DNA of 64,000 bases, taken from Hyphomicrobiales bacterium. Lineage in GTDB: Bacteria; Pseudomonadota; Alphaproteobacteria; Rhizobiales; Beijerinckiaceae. Below the pieces are notes generated by a model. That model had not been told where the DNA came from. It was given only the letters and a program-made list of their open reading frames with translations, and searched no databases. Shown here piece by piece: positions 52,240 through 59,274 of this stretch. The DNA is taken from the NCBI GenBank assembly GCA_900466745.1, contig UBNE01000018.1, forward strand, positions 1 to 64,000, given 5' to 3'. Both the position numbers and the translations under genes were made by a program. Position 1 is the first letter of the stretch. Every line of letters starts with the position of its first letter.

Positions 52240-53103
52240 ATGGAAGCAGTTGCCCAGGGCGAGAGATTTGGCCTCGAACCGCTCGTCGCCGGCGAGCGGG
52301 CGAAGCTGTTTCCGGCCGTGCGCTTCGACGGGCTGGACTGCCTCGCCGCCACTTTCCGCCGCCACGCCTACGCGCCGCACCGGCACGAAAGCTATGTGCT
52401 CGGCACCATCGAGGCCGGCTGCGAGACCTTCCGCGTGCGCGGTGCCCGCCACTATGCCCGGCCGGGGCTGATCACCTTCGTCAACCCGCTGGAGACCCAT
52501 GACGGCGAGCCTTACGGGCCCGGCTACAGCTATCGCATGACCTATCCCGAGATCGGGCTGATGCGCGAGGTCGCCGCCTCGCTGAGCGGCCGGGAGGCGG
52601 ACGGGACCCCGTTCTTCCCGGAGCCGCTCGTCGAGGACGCGGAAGGGGCGGCGCTCTTCGCCGCCGCCCATCGCGCGATCGAGGCGGGCGAGGACCTGCT
52701 GGCGGGCGAGGAGATGCTGCTGCGCTTCTACGCGCATTGCCTGGCCCATCACGCCGATCTGGCGGTGCGGCCGGTCGGGGCGGAGGCCGGCCCGGTCGAC
52801 CGCGCGCGGGAGGTTTTCGAGGCCCGCTACGACGAGGATCTGTCGCTGGCCGATCTGGCGCGGCTGACCGGCCTGCCGCGGCATCACCTGATCCGGGCCT
52901 TCCGGCGCGAAACCGGGCTGACGCCGCATGCCTATCTCGTCGATGTCCGCGTCCGGCGGGCGCGGGAGCGGCTGAGGCGCGGCGAGAAGCCCGGCGACGT
53001 CGCGGCGGCGACCGGCTTCAGCGACCAGCCGCATCTGACGCGGGCCTTCAAGGCGCGCTTCGGCGTCACGCCCGGCGCCTTCCGCGCCGCGCATGCCGGC
53101 TAG
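52240..53103 (+). CDS. AraC-family regulator preceding azlCD
   Basis: The 287-residue protein has an N-terminal cupin domain with the His-rich YAPHRHESYVLGTIEAG (metal or ligand site) and PGLITFVNPLETHDG, followed by two helix-turn-helix motifs (LADLARLTGLPRHHLIRAFR; DVAAATGFSDQPHLTRAFKAR). This subgroup often precedes azlCD-type amino-acid exporters on the same strand. Its stop lies 25 bases before azlC, so it is probably co-transcribed with and controls the exporter. Confidence 0.92.
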   Translation: MEAVAQGERFGLEPLVAGERAKLFPAVRFDGLDCLAATFRRHAYAPHRHESYVLGTIEAGCETFRVRGARHYARPGLITFVNPLETHDGEPYGPGYSYRMTYPEIGLMREVAASLSGREADGTPFFPEPLVEDAEGAALFAAAHRAIEAGEDLLAGEEMLLRFYAHCLAHHADLAVRPVGAEAGPVDRAREVFEARYDEDLSLADLARLTGLPRHHLIRAFRRETGLTPHAYLVDVRVRRARERLRRGEKPGDVAAATGFSDQPHLTRAFKARFGVTPGAFRAAHAG

Positions 53104-53128
53104 GCCGGCCCTTCGAGAGAATCGATCC

Positions 53129-53851
53129 ATGTCCACGATGCGCGACGACATCAGGCGCGGCCTGAGCGATATCTGGCCGGCGGCGGTGGCCGCGGCGCCG
53201 ATCGGCCTGCTGTTCGGGGCCGTGGCGGCGAGCAAGGGGCTCTCCCCGCTCGAGGTCTTCCTGATGAGCGCCATGGTCTTCGCCGGCGGGGCGCAGTTCG
53301 CGGCGGTGGAGCTGTGGGCGACGCCCGCGCCGGTCGCGGCGCTGGTCTTCTCGACCTTGCTGATCAACGCCCGCCATATCCTGATGGGCGCCTCGCTGGC
53401 GCCGAAGCTCCAGGGCTTCAGCCGCTGGCAGAAATTCCTCGGCCTCTACTACATGGCCGACGAGAACTGGGCGCTGGCCGAGAAACGCGCCCGCACCCAC
53501 AGCCTGACGCCGGCCTACTGGTTCGCCATGGTCGTGCCCTTCGTCGCCGGCTGGCTCGTCAATTCGACGCTGGGGGCGACGATCGGCGCGGTCCTCGGCG
53601 ACCCGAAGCGGCTCGGCGCCGATTTCGCCTTCACGGCGCTGTTCATCGCCCTGGTCGCGGCCTTCTGGAAGGGGCGGGTGACGTTCTGGACGGTGGCGGC
53701 CGCCGGCATCGCCTCGGCGGTGACCTATCGCCTCGCCGGGCCGCCCTGGCATGTCGCGGCCGGCGCGCTCTGCGGCCTGCTGGCGGCCTGGCTCGCGGCG
53801 GGCAGTGAGGCGCGGGCGCAGGCGGTGGCGATCGAGGAGGCCGAGGCGTGA
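53129..53851 (+). CDS. azlC: Branched-chain amino acid exporter large subunit AzlC
   Basis: AzlC is the large membrane subunit of the AzlCD exporter (BrnFE type). The 240-residue protein has about seven hydrophobic segments with the family signatures AAPIGLLFGAVAASKGLSP, MVFAGGAQFAAVELW and LLINARHILMGASLAP, and YYMADENWALAE. I chose the ATG at 53129 (GAGAGA upstream). Its stop overlaps the azlD GTG (GTGA). The actual substrate may be Leu, Ile, Val or Met. Confidence 0.94.
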   Translation: MSTMRDDIRRGLSDIWPAAVAAAPIGLLFGAVAASKGLSPLEVFLMSAMVFAGGAQFAAVELWATPAPVAALVFSTLLINARHILMGASLAPKLQGFSRWQKFLGLYYMADENWALAEKRARTHSLTPAYWFAMVVPFVAGWLVNSTLGATIGAVLGDPKRLGADFAFTALFIALVAAFWKGRVTFWTVAAAGIASAVTYRLAGPPWHVAAGALCGLLAAWLAAGSEARAQAVAIEEAEA

Positions 53852-54147
53852 GCGTCGATCCGGTCAATTTCCTCGCCTTTCTCGGCATGGCGATCGTGAC
53901 CTATGTCACGCGCGTCGCCGGGCTCGCGCTGGCGGGGCGGCTCAACCTGTCGCCGCGCGCGCAGGCGGCGTTCGATGCGATTCCGCCGGCGGTGCTGGTC
54001 GCGGTGATCGCGCCGAGCGCGCTCGCCACCGGCTGGGCCGAGACGGCTGCGGCGGCGATCGCGGCGCTGGCCGCGACGCGTCTGCCGCTGCTCGCGGTCG
54101 TGGCGGTGGGAGTCGTGGCGGTGGTGGCGTTTCGCGCGGTGATGTGA
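53848..54147 (+). CDS. azlD: Branched-chain amino acid exporter small subunit AzlD
   Basis: This 99-residue protein has three to four hydrophobic segments and the AzlD signature AIVTYVTRVAGLALAG near the start and FDAIPPAVLVAVIAP. The GTG start overlaps the azlC stop, showing translational coupling. It ends the regulator-azlC-azlD unit and is convergent with the aminopeptidase gene. Confidence 0.92.
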   Translation: MSVDPVNFLAFLGMAIVTYVTRVAGLALAGRLNLSPRAQAAFDAIPPAVLVAVIAPSALATGWAETAAAAIAALAATRLPLLAVVAVGVVAVVAFRAVM

Positions 54148-54199
54148 TCGGCACCCGTCTCCGCGAGGAGGACGGCTGCTCATCGTCCGGGGGCGGCCT

Positions 54200-56032
54200 T
54201 CACAGCGGCCGGCAGGCATCCTCCAGCCAGGCCCTGGCCTCGCCCGCGACCAGCGGGCCGATCTTCTCCAGCACCTTGGCGTGATAGGCGTCGATCCAGG
54301 CGATCTCGCCATCGTCGAGCAGGTTCACATCGATCAGCGCCCGCTCATAGGGCGTCCAGGTGATGGTCTCGAAGCCGTAGATCGTGCGCTCGGCGCCGGG
54401 GATCCTGCGCTCCTCGACGACGAGCAGGTTCTCGATGCGGATGCCGTAATGGCCTTCCTTGTAATAGCCCGGCTCATTGGAGAGGATCATGCCCGGCTCC
54501 AGCGGCGTGGTGCCGAGCTTGGAGAGCCGCTGCGGCCCCTCATGCACCGAGAGATAGCTGCCGACACCATGGCCGGTGCCGTGGTCGAAGTCGAAGCCGC
54601 CCTGCCAGAGCGGCAGGCGCGCGAAGGCGTCGAGCTGCGCGCCGGAGGTGCCCTTGACGAAGACCAGCCGCGAGATCGCGACATGGCCCTTGAGCACGCG
54701 GGTATAGCGGTCGCGCATCTCGGGCGTCGGCGCGCCAATCACGATGGTGCGGGTGATGTCGGTGGTGCCGTCCTCGTACTGCCCGCCCGAATCGACCAGG
54801 AAGATGCCCGGCCCGATCGCCCGGTTGCTCGCCGCCGTCACGCGGTAATGCGGCAGCGCCGCATTGGGCCCGGCGCCGGCGATGGTGGTGAAGGAGACGT
54901 CCTTGAGCAGGCCGGTCTTCAGCCGCTCGTTCTCCAGCGCCGCGACGGCATCGATCTCGGTCAAGCCGCCCTTCGGCGCCTCGCGCGCGAGCCAGGACAG
55001 ATAGTTCGCCATCGCCGCGCCGTCGCGCAGATGGGCGGCGCGGGTTCCGGCGAGCTCGGCCGCGTTCTTGCGCGCCTTCATCAGGGCGATCGGATCGGCG
55101 CCGGCATCGGGCGTGCCGCCGGCCTCGCGGATCAGCGTCGCCAGCGCCGAGGCCGCCGTCGCCGCGTCGAGCCGGACCCTGGCCTTGGCCGCGCCGAGCT
55201 TCCGCAACTGCGCTTCGAGCTCGGCCGGGGAGGCGATCTCGCCAACCGCGCCGATGGCGTCGCCCGCCTCGTTGGTGATCTTCTCCGGCGCGAGGAAGAC
55301 GGTCGGGCGGCCCTCGCGCGGGACGATCGCATAGCCGAGCGGCAGCGGCGTGTGCTCGACATCGCCGCCGCGGATGTTGAAGGTCCAGGCCAGCGCATGC
55401 GGGTCGGAGACGACGAGGGCGTCGACCTTCGCATCCGCGAGCGCCTTGCGGATGCGCGCGAGCTTGGAGGCGGCGTCCTCGCCGGCGTAGTCGGCACGAT
55501 GGGCCTTGACCGGGGCGGAAGGCGCGGCCGGGCGGTCGCTCCAGAGCGCGTCGATTGGGTTTTTCGCGACGGGGACCAGAGAGCCGCCGGCCGCCGCGGC
55601 CGCTTTCTCCAGCCGGGCGACGCCATCGACGGTGTGCAGCCAGGGATCGTAGCCGAGCTTGCCGCCGGCCGGCAGGTTCTGCTCGACCCAGCGCTCCAGC
55701 GGCGACTCCTCCATGCGGACCGGGGTCACCACCCTGGTGTCGGTCTGCTCGGCCGACTGGATGGTGTAGCGACCGTCGACGATCAGCGCCGCCCTGTCGG
55801 CCAGCACCACCGCATTGCCGGCCGAGCCGGTGAAGCCGGTCAGCCAGGCGAGGCGGGCCATATGCGCCGGCACATATTCGCCCTGATGCTCGTCGGCGCG
55901 CGGCACGACGAAGCCGTCGAGCCCCTGCGCCGCCAGAGCCTGCCGCAAGGCGGCGACGCGGCCGGCGACCTGCGCCGGGTCGCTGGGCTCGGTGAAGGAC
56001 TGGAAACGGCAGCTCGGCATCGACTGGCTCAT
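54200..56032 (-). CDS. pepP: Xaa-Pro aminopeptidase (aminopeptidase P, M24B)
   Basis: The 610-residue metallopeptidase removes N-terminal residues before proline. Two creatinase-type N-terminal domains (about 20-300) precede the C-terminal pita-bread domain with metal ligands in FLVDSGGQYEDGTTDITRT (two Asp), FDHGTGHGVGSYLSVHEGP (His), LSNEPGYYKEGHYGIRIEN (Glu) and further C-terminal. I chose the ATG at 56032 (MSQSMPSCRF); ATGs at 56020 and 56062 are alternatives. The three-domain length near 600 is typical of the family in alphaproteobacteria. Confidence 0.93.
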   Translation of the reverse strand: MSQSMPSCRFQSFTEPSDPAQVAGRVAALRQALAAQGLDGFVVPRADEHQGEYVPAHMARLAWLTGFTGSAGNAVVLADRAALIVDGRYTIQSAEQTDTRVVTPVRMEESPLERWVEQNLPAGGKLGYDPWLHTVDGVARLEKAAAAAGGSLVPVAKNPIDALWSDRPAAPSAPVKAHRADYAGEDAASKLARIRKALADAKVDALVVSDPHALAWTFNIRGGDVEHTPLPLGYAIVPREGRPTVFLAPEKITNEAGDAIGAVGEIASPAELEAQLRKLGAAKARVRLDAATAASALATLIREAGGTPDAGADPIALMKARKNAAELAGTRAAHLRDGAAMANYLSWLAREAPKGGLTEIDAVAALENERLKTGLLKDVSFTTIAGAGPNAALPHYRVTAASNRAIGPGIFLVDSGGQYEDGTTDITRTIVIGAPTPEMRDRYTRVLKGHVAISRLVFVKGTSGAQLDAFARLPLWQGGFDFDHGTGHGVGSYLSVHEGPQRLSKLGTTPLEPGMILSNEPGYYKEGHYGIRIENLLVVEERRIPGAERTIYGFETITWTPYERALIDVNLLDDGEIAWIDAYHAKVLEKIGPLVAGEARAWLEDACRPL

Positions 56033-56217
56033 CTGGGAATCCGGTATGGCTGTGGTGCGCATGGTTGCGCCGCCGCCCCGCAAAGCGCCAGCCCCAAAGC
56101 GGCATGGGAGCCGTTCGCCGGACCGGCCGCGGCTGCCGCTTTGCCGGGCGATTGCCCATGTGTCATGCATCGCATGCGCGCGGACTGAGCGATGCTGCTG
56201 GCCGATATGCGGAAGGT

Positions 56218-56234
56218 GCATATCTCGCATATGC
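56218..56234. promoter_or_regulatory. Dyad GCATAT-N5-ATATGC in the pepP/small-gene promoter region
   Basis: A six-base inverted repeat with a five-base spacer lies in an AT-rich pocket 100 bp before the small gene at 56334 and 186 bp before pepP. The pattern suggests a dimeric regulator; I cannot name it. Confidence 0.4.
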
Positions 56235-56333
56235 AAAAACATCTTCTCGCAAGTGCGAAATGACTCCACTTTAGTCGTACAAGAGAACGAGGAAGCGACC
56301 GGGACTGTCCTTCGTTTTTTCGGAGATGGACCC

Positions 56334-56579
56334 ATGACCTATGTGCTGAACAACGCCGACGTGCTGCCCGTGCCGGTGATCGCCGAGAGCGGGGCGCTGC
56401 GTTCGGAGAAGCCTGGCCTGATGCGCCGGATCTATGACGCGATCATCGAAAGCCGGATGCGTTCCGCGGCCCGCGAGCTGCGCGCGCGCAACCTCCTCGT
56501 CAACGAGGCCGGGATCGTTCTCGGCGGCATTCCGTTCACGAGCCTGTCGAACGACGCCGCGCTGCCCTTCAACCGCTGA
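56334..56579 (+). CDS. 81-residue protein of unknown function
   Basis: The ATG at 56334 is preceded by GGAGATGGA. The protein starts MTYVLNNADVLPVPVIAESG, has a central Arg-rich helical part (about 28-52: MRRIYDAIIESRMRSAARELRARN) and a short end with VLGGIPFTSL. It has no membrane segment or cysteines. I do not recognise the family. A second small gene follows after 23 bases and a terminator beyond it, so the two form a unit divergent from pepP. The upstream region is AT-rich with a dyad, suggesting regulation. Confidence 0.65.
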   Translation: MTYVLNNADVLPVPVIAESGALRSEKPGLMRRIYDAIIESRMRSAARELRARNLLVNEAGIVLGGIPFTSLSNDAALPFNR

Positions 56580-56602
56580 CGCCCCGGCGCAGAGAGTAAC
56601 CC

Positions 56603-56731
56603 ATGATCGTCATCGCCAAGCATATCGTCGAGCGGATCGTCGATGCGGCGAAGTTCGCCGCCGCCGTCTGGCACGACGCCCGCAGCCTGCAGGCCGAAGC
56701 CGAGGCCAAATACGGCCATATCGAGTTCTGA
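56603..56731 (+). CDS. 42-residue small protein of unknown function
   Basis: The ATG at 56603 has GAGAG a few bases upstream. The product begins MIVIAKHIVERIVDAAKFAA and continues as one probable amphipathic helix, with WHDARSLQAEAEAKYGHIEF at the end. Codon use and GC match the genome. It lies 23 bases after the 81-residue gene and is followed by a strong terminator, which supports a real two-gene transcript. No known family was recognised. Confidence 0.55.
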   Translation: MIVIAKHIVERIVDAAKFAAAVWHDARSLQAEAEAKYGHIEF

Positions 56732-56782
56732 CGCCGAGAGGCGACGGCCTCGCACCCGGCTTTCGCAGCCGGGCGCATCAGG

Positions 56783-57730
56783 TCAGACAGGGCGGCGGGG
56801 CCTTTGGGCCGCGCCGCCCTTTTTCATGACCAGCGTCGCCCAGCCTTCGCGCAGCGACCGGCTCGCCAGCGCGACCCCCTGGTGCCGATAGGCCGCGATC
56901 ACGCCGGGGACGTCCATGGCGAGCAGGCCGGAGAGGATCAGCGTGCCGTCCGGCGAGAGCGCCCGCGCCAGGGCGGGGGCGAGGCGCCGCAGCGGGCCGG
57001 CCAGGATATTGGCGAAGATCAGGTCGAAATGGCCGGGCCGGTCGGCCTTGGCATGGCGCAGCCCGGGCGCGACATAGAGGTCGAGCGCATGCGGCGCGTG
57101 GTTGAGGCGGGCGTTATGCGCCGAGACCTCGACCGCGATGGCGTCGATGTCGCCGGCGACGACCTTGCGCTTGATCTGCTTGGCGAGCGCCAGCGCCAGG
57201 ATGCCCGTGCCGGTACCGACATCGAGCCCGCGGCGCGGACGGCGCTTCTTCAATTCGGCGTCGAGGGCGAGCAGGCAGCCGGCGGTGGTGCCGTGATGGC
57301 CGGTGCCGAAGGCGAGCGCCGCCTCGATCTCGATGGCGACGTCGTTGACCCGCACGGTGTCGCGGTCATGCGCGCCATGGACGAGGACGCGGCCGGCGCG
57401 CACGGGCTTCAGCCCGTCGAGGCTCGTCGCCACCCAGTCCTGCTGGTTCACCGTGGTGAAGGGCGTGCTGTCGATGCCGTCGCCGACGATCGGCCGCAGC
57501 AGGTCGCGCACCGCCTCCTCGTCCGGGTGGTGGGCGAAGTAGATCTCCACCTTCCAGGGTGCGTTGAGCGAGAGCGTGGTGACGCCTTCCTCGACCTCGA
57601 AGGACGAGATCGCCGTCTCGGTGGGGTCGAAGACCTCGCCCAGCAGCTCGGTCAGGGCGCGGGCCTTGTCGCCCGAGGTGGAGAGTTCGAGGACGGTCGC
57701 GACCGTCGCTGGCAGAAGGCCTTCGCGCAT
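56783..57730 (-). CDS. prmA: Ribosomal protein L11 methyltransferase
   Basis: PrmA trimethylates ribosomal protein L11 using SAM. The 315-residue protein has an N-terminal substrate-recognition part with QQDWVATSLDG, then EIEAALAFGTGHHGTT, the SAM motif GLDVGTGTGILALAL, DIDAIAVEVSAHNARLN and the catalytic DLIFANILAGPL. The last 12 codons overlap the terminator hairpin of the small-gene unit on the other strand. Confidence 0.95.
   Translation of the reverse strand: MREGLLPATVATVLELSTSGDKARALTELLGEVFDPTETAISSFEVEEGVTTLSLNAPWKVEIYFAHHPDEEAVRDLLRPIVGDGIDSTPFTTVNQQDWVATSLDGLKPVRAGRVLVHGAHDRDTVRVNDVAIEIEAALAFGTGHHGTTAGCLLALDAELKKRRPRRGLDVGTGTGILALALAKQIKRKVVAGDIDAIAVEVSAHNARLNHAPHALDLYVAPGLRHAKADRPGHFDLIFANILAGPLRRLAPALARALSPDGTLILSGLLAMDVPGVIAAYRHQGVALASRSLREGWATLVMKKGGAAQRPRRPV
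56789..56824 (+). terminator. Terminator of the small-gene unit, overlapping the prmA 3' end
   Basis: AGGGCGGCG (56789-56797) pairs with CGCCGCCCT (56812-56820), with an inner GGCC stem, followed by T5. On the + strand it ends the 56334-56731 transcript; on the - strand it codes for the PrmA C terminus. Confidence 0.75.
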
Positions 57731-57823
57731 GGCGCGGGATTAGCAGGCGCGTCCGGCGCTGTCATCGGAAATGGCGGCGCGGCTAAACCTGGCGTTCAGC
57801 AAATGGCTGCTAGGAGCGGGACC

Positions 57824-58618
57824 ATGTCGCCCTTCCTGCGGAAGATCATCGTCAAGGCGAGCCTCGCGACGGTGCTGTCGATCGCGGCGTCGCTCGGTCT
57901 CGCCGTGACGATCGTGCCGCTGCTCGGGGGGGTCGTCGACGGCAACGCCTGGCTGATGTGCGTCCTCTGCCCGCTGCTGATCGCCTGGCCCGTGAGCGCC
58001 TGGCAGTTCAGCCAGGCCGAGCGCCTGCGCGAGACCCGCAACGAGATCGCCAGGCTGCACCGGGAGCTGGAGGAGGCGCATCGCAATCTGTCGGCGGCCC
58101 ATGCGGTCACCGTCGAAAAGGCGCGGCGCGATGGCATGACCGGCCTGCTCAACCGCGGGAGCTTCCTCGCCGCCGTCCGGGAGATGATGGCCGGAACCAG
58201 GGCGGGCGCGCTGCTGCTCGTCGACGCCGATCATTTCAAGCAGATCAACGACCGTTTCGGTCATCCCGTCGGCGACGAGGCCCTGCAGGGCCTGGCGGAG
58301 GCGATTGCCGGCGCGCTCGAGGCGGGGCATCTCGCGGGGAGGCTCGGCGGCGAGGAGTTCGCCGTCTATCTGCCGGGCGTCGCCACCGGCGAGGCGCGCC
58401 GCATTGCCGCGAAGATCATCGAGACGGTCAGGCGCCTGCGCGTCGCGGTGTCGGCCGAGGAGGCGATTTCGCTGACGGTGAGCATCGGCGGAGCGACCCA
58501 GGCGGGCGGGGTGACGCTCAACGAACTGATCGCCGAGGCCGATGAGCAGCTCTACAGGGCCAAGATGATGGGGCGCAACCGGGCCGTCTTCCCGCCGGAC
58601 GGCGTCGTCGCCGCCTGA
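57824..58618 (+). CDS. Diguanylate cyclase (membrane-anchored GGDEF protein)
   Basis: The 264-residue protein makes cyclic di-GMP from two GTP. Two hydrophobic segments (about 15-36 and 42-60) are followed by a coiled-coil linker (about 62-100) and a complete GGDEF domain with DGMTGLLNRGSF, VDADHFKQINDRFGH and the active-site RLGGEEFAVYLPG (GGEEF at 175-179). The inhibitory I-site (RxxD five residues before) is replaced by Glu166 and His169, so product feedback at that site is unlikely. TAGGAG lies upstream of the ATG. No sensor domain is present. Confidence 0.93.
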   Translation: MSPFLRKIIVKASLATVLSIAASLGLAVTIVPLLGGVVDGNAWLMCVLCPLLIAWPVSAWQFSQAERLRETRNEIARLHRELEEAHRNLSAAHAVTVEKARRDGMTGLLNRGSFLAAVREMMAGTRAGALLLVDADHFKQINDRFGHPVGDEALQGLAEAIAGALEAGHLAGRLGGEEFAVYLPGVATGEARRIAAKIIETVRRLRVAVSAEEAISLTVSIGGATQAGGVTLNELIAEADEQLYRAKMMGRNRAVFPPDGVVAA

Positions 58619-58639
58619 CGCCCGCGCTTTCGTCCGGCG

Positions 58640-58936
58640 CTATTCGGCGGCTGGCAGAAGGGCGACATCCGGCGCCGGAATCAGCGCGATCGCGAAATCC
58701 GCGATCTCCCGCGCGGCGTCGGGGTCGGCCTTCAATTCGCTCGGCGTGCGGGCGCGCGGAACGGCCTCGTTGTTCTCGCGCAGCGTTCCGATCCAGAGAG
58801 ACAGAGCTTCCGGGGCGTTCCGCAACGCCTCGTCGAGCGTGTCGCCGGCCGCGAAGCAGCCGGGCAGGTCGGGAAACCAGACGCCGACGGCATGGTCGGG
58901 GCCTGCATCCTCGATGATGGCGACGTAATGGGTCAT
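58640..58936 (-). CDS. hicB: HicB-family antitoxin
   Basis: The 98-residue protein has the HicB partial RNase-H fold, with HAVGVWFPDLPGCFAAGDTLDEAL and the following NAPEALSLW helix. The C-terminal part lacks a clear ribbon-helix-helix or helix-turn-helix, so it may neutralise the toxin without being a strong DNA-binding autoregulator. It starts one base after the stop of hicA, the toxin-first order usual for hicAB. Confidence 0.9.
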   Translation of the reverse strand: MTHYVAIIEDAGPDHAVGVWFPDLPGCFAAGDTLDEALRNAPEALSLWIGTLRENNEAVPRARTPSELKADPDAAREIADFAIALIPAPDVALLPAAE

Positions 58937-58937
58937 G

Positions 58938-59132
58938 TCAGTCGCGCGGCCAGCCCGCCTGCTTGTAGATCTTCAACACGAGGCCCGGTCCGAAATTCTT
59001 CTTCGGATGCGGCAGCACGATAGTGTCACGAGCGCCGGGCTTTTTGAAGACATGGTGAGAGCCGGCGACGCGCACGCATTCCCAGCCCTCGCGTTCCAGG
59101 CGGCGCATGATGTCGGCGCTGTTGTTGAGCAT
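58938..59132 (-). CDS. hicA: HicA-family mRNA interferase toxin
   Basis: The 64-residue toxin has a double-stranded-RNA-binding-like fold and cuts mRNA. MRRLEREGWECVRVAGSHHVF carries the GSHHVF motif (24-29) with the catalytic His region, and VLPHPKKNFGPGLVLKIYKQAG is the typical C-terminal half. Gene order and spacing with hicB support a functional pair. It lies just downstream of the uvrD-like gene on the same strand, with 142 bases between. Confidence 0.92.
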   Translation of the reverse strand: MLNNSADIMRRLEREGWECVRVAGSHHVFKKPGARDTIVLPHPKKNFGPGLVLKIYKQAGWPRD

Positions 59133-59274
59133 TGGTCAAATTCCTTGGGAATCCGACCACCCATGCTAGGCATATCTTGGCAAGCCACAACATCCCGCAC
59201 CACGCGGCAAGCCGCTGATTTCGCAGAAGAGTGGGAGTCCGTCTGGCTAGTTCTTTCGTCGCAAGTAGCGGTAA

